64,000 nucleotides of DNA, from positions 125,072 to 189,071 of the forward strand of contig WMCF01000081.1 in assembly GCA_009792885.1 (NCBI GenBank), given 5' to 3'. The notes below the pieces were generated by a model. The model saw nothing but the letters and a program-made list of their open reading frames with translations, was not told the origin of the DNA and searched no databases. Each line of letters begins with the position of its first letter. Position 1 is the first letter of the stretch. The position numbers and the translations under genes are program-made. The stretch comes from Eremophila alpestris peregrina (taxonomy: Eukaryota > Chordata > Aves > Passeriformes > Alaudidae). Shown piece after piece: positions 12,601-24,299 of this stretch.

Positions 12601-15600
12601 CTTTTCTGAGAAGTGTCATTCTTGAGATGAATTAGTTATTCTTCATAGAAGGTTTTAGGAATGCTTTTAAGGGGTGGCTAGTTAAAAAACAGGATGTCCC
12701 CATCTGGGCTTTTCCTCATCATTGACTTCTAGAGCTCATTTGGAAACAGGTTAGTGTTTCCTAAAGGGAAGGTGGAATCATCACTTTGATGATGCTAGCT
12801 GGAAAACTTGGAAAAATAGTTGCCCTTGAGTACAATGGATTCATGTGAAGATTTTGAGATCAGAATTACAGTCTGATGAAAGAAGGGATAGTAATGTATT
12901 TTCATTTTTTTTATAAAATTTTAAGGCTTTTTATTTGAACTCACATGTCATTTATTGACATCTGTTCAGATTCTTAAAAAGTAATGCATAAAACCATTGT
13001 TAAATGGCAGGATGTACTAATCTTTGTACTTTCCTCTGCAGGAGGCCTGTGAGCTGTTCCAGAGTGAGAATGAGTAAAATGTCATTTTGGGGTTTTTTCA
13101 GTGATGGTAGAGAGCTTCCTCAGAGCAGGTCCTGAGGAAAAAGCACAGTGCCTCTCCTGTGCTGAGCAGAGGAAAAGTGTCAAAGCTCTGAGATGCCATC
13201 AAGAGTCACTACAAGCCATGCTGTACCAGAGGATTAGGAGTGTACATCTGACAGCCACTGTCCTGATACAACTAGGGCTCAGCTACATTTTACAGAATGA
13301 GCTGGTGGGGTGTGGATAATGAATGAGTTGTCTGAATGAAGGTTTAGAGCAAAAGCAAGACTGCAGCTCATAGGTGGGATTTTTTGTTTCATTTTTTTCT
13401 GGTTTAGTTGTTCTTTTCCCCAGGTTGCCATTGGACAAAACTTTACTGCCCCAGGAAAAGTTGCAAGCTCAAAGTAGGAGATACTGCCCAGAAGACTGTA
13501 AACAGCTTAACATGAGCACAAATTCTTTGATATGATGGACCACTTTCATAACCTCTTTATAACAGATTACCATTTTTTTCTTGATCTTTATACCATTCAC
13601 ATTGTTAATAGAGAGTACTCTGGCTGCTGTAGCTTGTCACATGCAATTTTAATCTATCTTGGAGAAAGCTTCCTTAAAACTTGAGAAAGAGGGAGGAAAA
13701 CACATCTCTTCTGATTTGCCCTTTAATTTGACAATCTCTTCCTTGACAGCTTTTGCAAACTCTACTGGGAGAAAAAAAAGAAGTGTACTGAATAATTCAG
13801 CCTTGAGAGTGAATTGAGCTTGAGGAGAATTGTTGAATTCCCAAGTCTGTGGTTTGTGGTTTTTGTTATTGACTGCTCACATGGATTTAAAGTCCTGTCT
13901 CTGCAGTTGGTGGTTTTTATCTCCCCTTTGGATTCTGCAATTTTGTCTGGCTTTCCATTCCTGAACACCAGCTCTCTGTTCTTGCAAATAAACACACAAA
14001 AACCATTGAAGGACCTTCCTGCTTCCAAGGGGAGCCATAGATAGCCTGCTACGCTAATAAATCAGAATTTAACTTTGGACCTGGATGTTGAAGATAGTCC
14101 AATGAAAGTTGATGGAGTCATGCTAAGCATGAGGCACTCTTCCTACTATCCTCCCCTCACATGCTGGAATATCCAAATTATTAAGGAAGATAGAAGCTTG
14201 ATATCAGAAAAGAACTTCCTGAAAATGGGGTGTCTTTACTCACCCTGAAACTTATTATTTGTATTGCCATGCTAATGGGAGCCAGACAATAACAATAGGA
14301 GCTGGTCCTGCATTTTATGCATTGGCAGCCAATAAGTAAAAAAACCCCAAGTTAATGTCATTTGAGAATTTGTAAATGCATAAAATATAGAGCCCATTTT
14401 CTCCAAGGTGGGATGATGATGCAATACCTATCACTGAAAGCAGCTTGCCCAGAAAAATATTATATTTGTAAGAGTCTAGCCAGTATTCAGGACTCTGTAT
14501 AAAACCTGAACCATGCTCATCATTTCGTTAAGCCACTGAATCAAATAAATGCTATTACCTCTAAAGCATTTTTTCCCTAGTCAAAAAAGCAGAATCGTGT
14601 GGGAAAAAAAAGGAGTCTGAAAATTGGTATCACAATGTCTAGTAGGACTTGTATATAATTTACTCTTATTGACAATCTCACTGAGTGATCTAGTTCATAT
14701 GTGTAAATATCTGAGCTCAGTCATAATGTGGGCTGCAGGAAAGCTCTGTTTAATGTATTTCCACTCAGCTGCTTGCAGCTACATAATAACATTTCCTAAT
14801 CAAAAGAAAGAAGTAAAAATGGTGGTTTTATGATGAGTTTGTAAGAGAATACTAAGGAAGTAACTTTCAGTGACGAGGATATAGTCCCTTATCCTTGAAC
14901 TTAAGGAGATAACAGAACCTTAACCCAAAAACGGAAAAAAACCCCAAACCAAACTAAAACCCAAACAAAATTCTTTATACCCAAGAAAAAAATCCTCATT
15001 TTTGATTAATGGTAAATTAATGCTTTGCAACTTACAGATATCACTAGTGTTTCTGTAGTTATGAACTTTTTTGAAAGATAGCTAAATCTAGAAAACTTTT
15101 TAAATTAAGTGACAGGTCAGATGGGGTCTGCTTGAAAGTAAAACAAATCAAGTCTCCTTGTGGATGGATGAAAATTTTTATTTCTTTTAGATCTATCTTT
15201 AGATCTGATTAGCATATAATCAAATAAACTAGAGTCCATCCAGAAGGCATTATTGGTTAAAAATAGTCAAGAATATGCTTTCTAATAGGTATTCTTGAGG
15301 TGGGAAATGTAGAAATTGCATCTGTTCTGGGCTCAAGGCAGAGGTATGCAATCCCTTTTGCCACAAGCAGGAATTCAAGTAAGAGTTGAAGCACGAGCAC
15401 GTGCACGCACACTCTTTAAAGTACCAGAATACTTGTGCTTCTAGTTAAAGGGAACAACCCATGTTCCTAAAGACAGATGCTTTCCAGGTGTCAGTGTGAA
15501 TCAGGATTGCTCCTGGAGCACTGGTTTGAGGATCCTGAGGCAGAATCTTTTCCTCAAATCTCTGACTAAGGATGAAAAACTTATCTTGAAACTGCCCAGC

Positions 15601-17240
15601 TTTTATAATAGCTGACCTGGGCACAGCCTTATTTCTGGGCAAGGAGAGGACAGGAATAACAAATCCCTCTTATCCATGTGGAGGAGAGGAAGGAATCCCA
15701 GCACTGTAACTCATGATACCTCGGTGCAATGTCTGCCAGCCTCCTGTTCCTCTGCAGCCACAGGACCCAGTGCTGGGCATAAATCTGCACAAGACAGAGT
15801 TTTATGGGATCTTGGGCATCTCCCTTCCCAACAGACTAACAAACAACTCCTCTACCCTATTGCTGTTGAAACATTGGGGGAATAAATGAGCTGTGCTGCT
15901 GTGGGAGATACTTACGAGGAAGAACCAGGTAAACTGTTTCTTTGGCAGAAGCATAATTTAAACTTATGACTGAGGTCCCTTGTGGAAATGAGTTTTTTCA
16001 AGACTCACTGAAAACACAATATAAACACTTCCATCAGCAAAATTGAGTTTTAAAAAAAAGTCTCTCTATGATGCTGAGACAAAAGACTCCGCAGTTTGCT
16101 TTATTTATTGTAATAATTACAACTTATACCTTAGAACAGTTTTTTCTTCCACCCTGTGATTATCTCCCCAAACAGCTAGGAGCTATTTTTCCTTCTCTCA
16201 GGATGTTCTGATGAAGCTGATGCTATGTGGTAGGTCCTGGCCACCTGCTTTACTTGGTCATGTGAATGTTTTCCTGAGTCATACTCCCAAAATACACTGT
16301 TGCCTAAATCTAGGGAAAACTGACAATTGGTAGCAGTTGAGCTTTCATATTACAGCAGAATTTATGTTAAAAATAAATGATCACTGTCTGGAAAACCTGA
16401 GTTGCTTGCTAAGAAACTAGGTAAGCACCTAGTTAGCTGTGTGAGAAAGGTTTCTCTTGCCAGTGATTACTCCAGGAACTAAAGTTGACACCAAAACACC
16501 ACATAGGAAATTGAGATCTGTGTTCTATACTTTTCTGGTTAAATATTGAAGATGTCACAGAAATATTCTCCAGCCTATGTCAGCTGCTGCTAGCTTTCAG
16601 AGCCATGTTTATTCTTGTTTAGACACTGAGATGTTCAGTTCTTTTCAATGCAGTAATGTCTCTGCAGTCAGAAGAGTTAAGGTTGCTTTAGCAAGGCAGA
16701 GGGCACAGGTCATCTCTAAGTTAAATTGTTCTGTGAGCCAGAAACCGTGAGAAAAAATATTTTCTGTGATAAAATGACTTCTGGCCTCACGTTTTCAAAT
16801 GTGATCTATGTGAGGTGCTGTTATACTGAAATCCTGCTGTTTTGGCTACTATGACATTTGATTTTAACCCTCCTGCACAGTACCTACATTTGGGAGAGGA
16901 TTCTAAACAGTATTCCAGGTGGCTGATAGAGCCCACCTTTCAGTCTGGAGGAAAGATGGGACATGTAAAGTATAGTGCTGGTCCCCCTATTCCCTTTGGG
17001 CTGTGTCTGCAGTGCTCCTTGGAGTGGGTTGATGCCAGCAATCTCCTTGGTCAGTAACAATGCTAGTTTTAGTTTTGCTGAGATGTGTGTCTGACTCCAT
17101 GGATTGTGTGTGAAAGCCAGTGGCCTCTTTCCTGCATATTAAAAAATAGAAGGTGAAGAATGCATTATCCACCCTGAACTTGTGCTGGCTGAAGCAGGGT
17201 TTGGAACACAACTTTAGGCTCGTGGGGAAAAACAGAGTGA
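9651..17240. other. AT-rich non-coding region
   Basis: No gene was recognised. The region contains a C run near 9937-9947, a T run at 11234-11256 and scattered short frames. A short terminal-exon-like segment at 13042-13077 (plus) has a good acceptor and an 11-codon frame ending in TAA, but no upstream exon supports it. The region could be intergenic upstream of the CpG-island gene. Confidence 0.55.
11234..11256. repeat. Poly-T tract
   Basis: A pure run of about 23 T bases, with no target-site duplication or retroposon body recognised next to it. Confidence 0.85.
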
Positions 17241-17248
17241 GTTGACAA

Positions 17249-17683
17249 TGTGAAGCTGTAGGAGAAGAGAATGCAGGTGACCTCAGCGCTGGTAAGTAAC
17301 AGCTGTGTTAATTACCCAAAAGAGCCTCGCCCTGATGAGTCACGGGTATAGCCAATAAAGGTAAGTGTGATAAAAGGGAGTGGGTTAGCTGGTGAGAGGG
17401 GAATCATGAAGGACTAGGATCTTGGGGAGGGAGAATCACTGTTGTGAGGGCAGGCTGGGGCTGCAGTCATAGTCCAGCTGGGTAAAAGCCTGCATTCAGA
17501 GTCTGCAAACCAATCCCTGCAGTCAGAGGCTGCAAGGGAAACGTACAGTAGGGGCTGCTGCAGCCAGAGTCAGTGAATGGTTGGAGTCAGGATGGCTGAG
17601 CTGTAAAGAGGAATAAACTGGGGCCCTTTTCATGCTGTGATAAGCAAGCAGTCTGTGTCTCAGCTCATTTCTGCCCTCTAACA
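17249..17683 (+). mobile_element. Candidate solo LTR
   Basis: The segment is GC-richer than its flanks and has LTR-like order on the plus strand: TG start near 17249, a CCAAT-type sequence near 17352, a TATA-like GATAAAAG at 17369-17376, AATAAA at 17612-17617, and an end in ...TCTAACA at 17683. The TATA-to-AATAAA spacing of about 240 bases fits an R region. No internal retroviral sequence flanks it, which suggests a solo LTR. I could not find matching target-site duplications, so both edges are approximate and the element could be another repeat type. Confidence 0.4.
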
Positions 17684-19936
17684 AGAGAGCTGCTGCAACA
17701 TGAAGCTATTGCAAAAAGAGACAAATGTGACTCTGCAGTTTATGGTGAGGAATATTGCATGAAAGACAAATGACATAATTATCCTGATTTGAAATTGCTG
17801 GTGCTTTATCAAACACAAGTTTTGGATATTGTAATTTCAGATATAGATGAGTTGAAGAGTCTCCAGAAAAAAGAAACAAAAAAGTAATCTTACAAAATAA
17901 TGAAATAGATTAAAGGAATATTTTCATAAGCTTTTCTAAAAGAGAATTATGTGGAAAATACTGTTGGTTTTCTGGCTTCTTCAAATAGAAATTGAGTATG
18001 AGTGCATAGAAAAATGGGGCAAGATATTATCAACACAACATATGGGAAAGTAAATGCAGTTTTCTATGCAATAGAAGGTGATCTAACCAGGTAAGAAAAG
18101 AATTTAGATGAGAATGCATTTTTGTCTCAAAATTATGCAAAAGCATTTTACATTGATGTTTTGTAAGTGGTTAACTTTAGCAAAAATTTATTTTGATTTA
18201 AGATATTTTTCTTGAGTAAATAGGCATGCCTTTGCATTTGCTGTTGAATGTGTATTAAGTTTAGTGTGAACATAAAAGGTTGTCTTAATTGTTCCAAATG
18301 CAGCCCATCTCAGGTCATTCAATGTCCAGTGCAACTCCTGCTAAATTCCTTGTGAAGACTGTGGTGAATTTCTCCACACTGCACAACAGCCTTTACTCCA
18401 GAAGTTGGGTAAAAGTGAAGTGATCTGTGAGGGTGGCTCTGTTTGGTGTATTTCAGTACTTTGCAGCAGTCAGCTCTGAGATTTGTTTGTCTCTGTGTTT
18501 TAGTTTTTGGGATTTTAGTTCAAGATGGATCTCATCTTGTCCTCTGCATCTTCTGTTTCCCTTGTAAATTATGGGTTCACTTTAGCACTGCAGTGTGGCA
18601 TAGAATCAAAGGATTAGGAGATGAAACCTTTGCAGTTCTTCTGAATCACGCAATGGACTTACCACACTTTCTCTTTTTTACCTTTTACTCCAAAAATTGT
18701 CTGATTAAACCAGACAGGTATGCCAACTTCTCAGTGTATACTTTACTGAAGTATAGATGTGAGCAAACTAAGGAATGTGTGATATGTTTTTTTTATTGGG
18801 AGTTCTCCTCCCTGAACTGTCAGTGGTGACTTAAATTTGTCTTCATTACATAACAAAGACATTATTAGTAATAACTTTGCTCTTCCTTGGCAGACATGCC
18901 AACTATCAAGGGTACAGGAATTTAATCTTGTTATTGATAGCAACTAGACACTTTTAAGATATTAATTGGAAAGATCTTTGGACTTTTTGTTCTGTCCAAC
19001 AACTTGATACTCAGAAAACAAAGAGAAATGATAACAAAATATGATCATGTTTTTTCCAAATGCTCATTTGTCTCCCACAAGAGTTTTTTCATCTTTGATC
19101 AAAGTATCTAAAACTACACAGTAAAGACCTTGATAATTAACAGATCAAGATTTACACTCAGTTACGTCCCATATTTGTGTGAATGTAGAAACAGTCTCTT
19201 CTGAGTGGATTTGCTGCTTTTCACGTTGAAACTAACATTGATTAATAAATGCTAATTAACTGACAGTAGCCTTACATGATCTGAGTGTAATTTCTTGAGC
19301 TGAGAGTTCCTGACCTGAGAGTTATATTTCCATTTGTATCTGAATTTAAACTTTCCTTTTGTTTGTTATAGCGCAACCAGAGATGAATGAGGAATGTATT
19401 TCAGATGATTTGAAATTTGAAGGACTTTCATGATAGCTCCTGTTCTAGCATGAGCCGAAAACATGCTTTTTTCAGAGTGTTTTGTAGTTTTTTGTTTTGC
19501 TGATAAAAGCGAGACTGTCTTTGTGGAACCAAAGACTGTCATCCTGGGAAGAGAGAACCTTGAAGCAAATGCCTGATACCTCCTTCTTTGTGATTTTCCT
19601 CCCATTGCTATGCCCAGCTGGGAGGAAGGAACTAAGACTCACCTTTTAAAATTCTTTTCTCCTTGACTCTCTCAGAAAGTTTATTTTTCATACTTACATT
19701 CCTAAAGCAAATGAACACACAGGCATTTCCTTACAGAAACTTGTTCTGTTAAAGTGTTCCTGGCAGTTTGTATTGCTTGAAGGCTTTGGCAGAGCGGGCG
19801 GTGAGTGGGACTTCTCTGTTTTAGTCCCAGCATCTGGGTTAGGATTGACTAACACAGTTCTTCTTCCTCCCTTGAGACCTAAGATGACTTCCCATTTCTC
19901 TGTATCTTTTGTTGGTTTTCTCCTGTGGTTGCTTGG

Positions 19937-19985
19937 TTTTTTTTTTTTTTTTTTTTTTTTTGTTTGTTTTGTTTTGTTTTCTTTT
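19937..19985. repeat. Poly-T followed by GTTTT-type repeats
   Basis: About 25 T bases followed by several GTTT/GTTTT units on the plus strand. Read on the minus strand this is CAAAA-type sequence ending in poly-A, so it may mark the tail of an old retroposed copy or be a simple repeat. Confidence 0.75.
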
Positions 19986-20739
19986 GTGTAACTCATCAAA
20001 TCTTTACTCAGAGATGTGAGGGGTTTTATTATGTGTTTTCCCCAGGACTCTGAACTCTTCAGTCCTAGACTCCTTGTTGCCATTAGGTCAGCAGGTTGGT
20101 ACCAGCCTGCTTACTGCAGATTATCTTCACCCAGTGCAGACAGCTATTTTTTCCCTCAAACCATGTGGAAAATGAGATGCAACCCATAGCCAGCCACAGT
20201 CTTTGTTTTTTTCCCTGCTGTTCTGTTTCTGTTCATGCACAGGCTTTTCAATTTCATGAAGCAGCTTTACATGAAAGCTGAAGTGTAATTGCATCCTCCT
20301 GAGTAAAATGGACAATTTCTGTGCCAACCATGTTTTTAAAGAATAAGCATTCTCTCTGCTGCACGCTTTCTCTGCGAATGAATCCCTTTGCTGATGTAAA
20401 GGGATAAAATATTCTAAGACATCAGCCAGACCAATTCTTTATAATTCCATGAATGTGGAGATCACCTTCATTACTTTGGTCAGGGGAAGAAATAAAACAT
20501 AAAAGGGAGGCCTCTTTTAATACACCTTGCTTTGCAAGTGAGTATTCATTTCAGCACACATCATGCTTGCTGCTCCTCTCAGCCTTCTGTGCTAACTTAC
20601 ACTATAATTTCCTTGTGGAATTTGTGGCTTTCTGATATACCTTGTAGATCTAAGGCAACAATGTATATATAAGTTTTCAGGTTTTGCTTCTTTGTTTTAA
20701 ACTGAAGGCCCGGAGTGTGATTACATTTTTTGCTCCAGG

Positions 20740-20757
20740 AAAAAAAAAAAAAAAAAA
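20740..20757. repeat. Poly-A tract
   Basis: A run of about 18 A bases. No adjacent processed-gene copy was recognised. Confidence 0.8.
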
Positions 20758-23700
20758 GTGTGCTGGGTTGCAAATGAAACAGTTTCAAATATCTTTTCAT
20801 GCCCTTCTTTTATAATTTCTAGTACTCTGTCTTGCTCATAATATCTTTATATGGCTGTAGGGAATGGGTGGTTTTCACTATTTTGTCTTTCACTGATTGC
20901 ACTTGGTAAGATTTCCAGACTCTACTCAAGCATTTTATGTTTGACTATGGGCAGCCATGAAAGAGTTTTCTCATAGTTATGTTGTGAGCATAACAGTGGC
21001 AATGTGTCTCGCTTTCTTGGAAAAATGCATGGACTTCTTTTCTCCCTGCCAGATGATGCTGCAGATTTACCAGAAAGAATGCTTGATAACAAGATTAAGC
21101 CATACAGTTCTTTTTACCAAAATTGTGCTTCTCCATCTCAAATCTGCACAATCTTGCCCTTAACATTGAAATTTATTCTCTCAAAACCATCTCCTATATC
21201 TCCCAGAGTGGGCCAACAGCCTAATGAAGAGAGGTTAGGAAAAACAGCACTCTGGCTGTTTTGGGAGAGGTTGTATTTGCAAAGGTAGGAGAGATTCCTG
21301 AACTCAGGAGACTAGGTTATCTGGGGCAATACAGTTCTACTTTGGACACAGCAAAGACTATTGGAGGTATGGTTAAATTTTAAGTCTTGTAGTCTGCTTT
21401 TGGGAGCTGCTGAAGGGCTAATTTCCATTAGCGTACAGTCCAACAGATTTGGCAGATGGTCTGTGTCAGGGGTTGGAGGGGGTGACAGGCTGCTTCTTCT
21501 CTGGTTATTGTCATCCCTCCTCCCTGCTGATTGCAGGAGAGACCCTGTGGTGCCACATCAGTGACTTTGTGAGCGCTGTCTGTTCATCTGGCCACAGCAA
21601 ACAGCAATAACCAGACAAACCCTAAGGAGGTATTAGAGCCCTATGTATTTGAAATAAGATTATGTTCTGAAAGATGCTGAGCTAAGTCTGATGTTTAGTC
21701 TTCTATGGCAGATATTTATGTCCAGTCTTTAGACCGTTCCCATTGTACTTGATTTTTGGGAAGGCAGAGCCTATGCTGTTGGACAAATATAAATTGAATT
21801 AGCTGTGCTCAGCACTCAAAGAGCAATAGCAACCCTCTGGGGGCTCTCGTTTCTAAATCCAGCCTTTTTGCTACTGTAAATTGGTATCTATCTTAAACAG
21901 AGTGATAGATTAATTCCTTCTCCTCCCTCTAGTCTTTGTTTTTTTCCATGGGAGGTTTTAAACAATCATCATCAATTTAGCTTTCCAGCTCTGCATTTGT
22001 AACTTTAAACCAGCCTAATCTCTCCTCTGGATTATTGCCAGAGGCTCTGTACCTGCTATAGCAGGAGTAGTAATTCCTCTATGGGTTCATTCATGTGTCT
22101 TAATTTCCCATCTTTGACAATCCATGGCTATTTCCACCTCTGGAGTTTCTCTTTACCTGACCAGCCACAGCTGTACCCACGAGGCTTATACCAGCTTTAG
22201 AAAGAGTGACATTACATTGCTTTCTGCTTCTTCAAGCTCTTATTTTAGCTGTGTGAGCATGTCAAGGTCCATCACTCAGCTGTATATGCTCTCCTTTCCC
22301 AAGCTCTATCCTTAACATAAATGCCATCTTTCAGCCTGGCAGTGGGACTTGTTTGTTTACACCTCTGTTCACAGTCCCCAGGTCATCCAGAAGCTCTCAG
22401 CCTGCAGCACTCATCTCAGTCCTGCTTCTTTCCTCTCCTGAAAGCTGCATCCCAATGTAGTTGTAGGGCTAGTTGGTACTTGCCTGAATTGGAGTGACAG
22501 CTCATTTAGCCCTGCTCCCTCCAACTATCATTTTGAGAGTATCTGCCCAACTGAAAGTAGGGCTCAGTCTTGAAGGGTTTGTAGGGATGAAGTGAGTGCT
22601 ATGGACAGGACAGGAAGGCACAGTCCATTCTACAGGCTTTGGGAAAGGCTCAAATGCCTGCTGGATTTTTTAAGACCTACACGGCTAAAATGGGGCAGGC
22701 ACAAGTCAATAATTCAGGTATAGCTTCTACCTTACTTATGTATTTTTATCACATTTTTACCTGTGGTCTTGCTTGTCTTTTATGATTTAATGCCTGTTTC
22801 AGCTTCATGAGTTCTCCTTTCTTGAGCCATCCATGACTACAGTCTCAGCTGTGGCCATTGGGCTGTTATTTGTCTTCCTGTGCTAGACACTCTTTTAAGA
22901 TCTAGTTCTGAAGATTTTTTTCCCCTCATCCCTTAATATATCCCTGGCCATGTGCCTTGCATTTCCTGTTTAAATTATAAATAATTAACAAATCATTAAC
23001 TTGTGTTTCCACCCTAAATGTATCGGATGGAAGAAAGATGTATCTTACTCAGGTTAAAACTGAGGAATTTGAGTTACATTTTCCAATACCATCCTCTGTA
23101 AGATATCAATCTGGAGCAATGAGTCCAGATTAAATATATGCTGAATCCCCATATAGAGAGAGCTCTTTTCTCATTTATCATTGCTGGAATCAAACATCAT
23201 GTTAGGGCTTTAGCTCCTGCTTTCCCTGTTCAGAGTCTGAGCCTTATTCCAAGTAATAAACCTGGCCAGGTGATACCAACCTGATTCTCTAGGTAGCTAG
23301 TCAAGTAATTTTTTGTCCAAAATAGAGGTCTAATCCAAAAACAGTTCTAGGTTTACAGGCCTTCCTACAGTGATCCTTAGTACTATTTATTCCACTTGCT
23401 CTTCTTCCCAACCTTCAGGCAGTTGTGTATTGATTACTGAATTTAGTTCTTTATTCTGTTTTCTGGACTTCAGACTTCCTTCTTGACACCTCTAGCCTGG
23501 AAATATATAACTGTTAATTTCTCTGCTGTGTCTACTTTGGTAGATAAATCAAGGTTATACCTAAGCAGGACAAATTATGACTAAAACTTTGATTGGAAAA
23601 TCTGTCAAAATAATGCATTTGCATAAGCAACATATACACGCATTTTTACTCTCAGAAATGGCTATTTTTTCAAAGAAAGCTGTTCTAGTCACTAATAGCA

Positions 23701-24256
23701 CTTAGTGTTTGTGTGTAGCCTTTCCCTGTGAAACATTTACATTTTTAGAGTAAAGAGAAAGGCTCCAGCTCTCCACCCAGCCCCACCTTTCCCTTCGGGC
23801 TGGAGTTTTCCAAGAAGCGCCTCTCTTTAGGAGAAGCACAGGGAGTATTTTGTGTGCTGTGCTCTCTTGAAAAATGTGTCAACCTGCTATGATCTCTTCA
23901 TTGCAGTGGATCTCTTGGAAAGCCTGGCTCCCATCCAAGTGAGCCAGCATGGGTGTGTGTGGTGAAGCCTTCCTCACCATGAGCTTATCAAGAAAGCTTT
24001 ATACTTGTTTCTTCAAATAGATTAAATACAGTCCAAGCACATTCTCACTGATGCATTCAAACACTTCTTAAGAAGGGACGTTTCTAGGCAGCTGCCCAAG
24101 TGTGTTTCTTCAACCTTTTGAATGGTCACATTTTTAATTTTTTTTATCCCTTTTGATGATGGATATTTATAAAATACATTCTCTCTTAAAAAAACACTGA
24201 GTTTATCAATTTTATAAAGGAGTAACTGTGAATTTAATGCAATATCCTACCTGTAA

Positions 24257-24290
24257 ATCACAGAATTTAGGTTGGAAGATTGATGCTCTC
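24257..24290 (-). mobile_element. CR1 LINE 3' end fragment
   Basis: The plus strand reads ATCACAGAATTTAGGTTGGA, the reverse complement of the conserved CR1 terminus (CTTCCAACCTAAATTCTGTG-like). Only the extreme 3' end is visible, so the copy is severely truncated or diverged. Avian CR1 copies are normally 5'-truncated with this kind of end. Confidence 0.55.
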
Positions 24291-24299
24291 ATAGTAGAT

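Larger units (their letters stand above)
17690..24250. other. AT-rich non-coding region
   Basis: No exon or RNA gene was recognised. Simple repeats include a T run with TG-rich tail at 19937-19985 and an A run at 20740-20757. The longest open frame (18443-18829, plus, 128 codons) has no recognisable domain, and its composition looks like translated non-coding DNA. Confidence 0.55.

Noticed and set aside
18443..18829. A 128-codon plus-strand frame rich in Cys/Phe/Leu
   Set aside because: Looks membrane-like only because of T-rich DNA; no start context or family resemblance.
19694..20083. A 129-codon minus-strand frame with a poly-lysine stretch
   Set aside because: The lysines are the reverse complement of a poly-T tract; no other coding evidence.
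23907..23938. A 32-base mini-exon bounded by TTGCAG and GTGAGC on the plus strand
   Set aside because: Splice-like signals this short occur often by chance, and no neighbouring exon or consistent frame was found.
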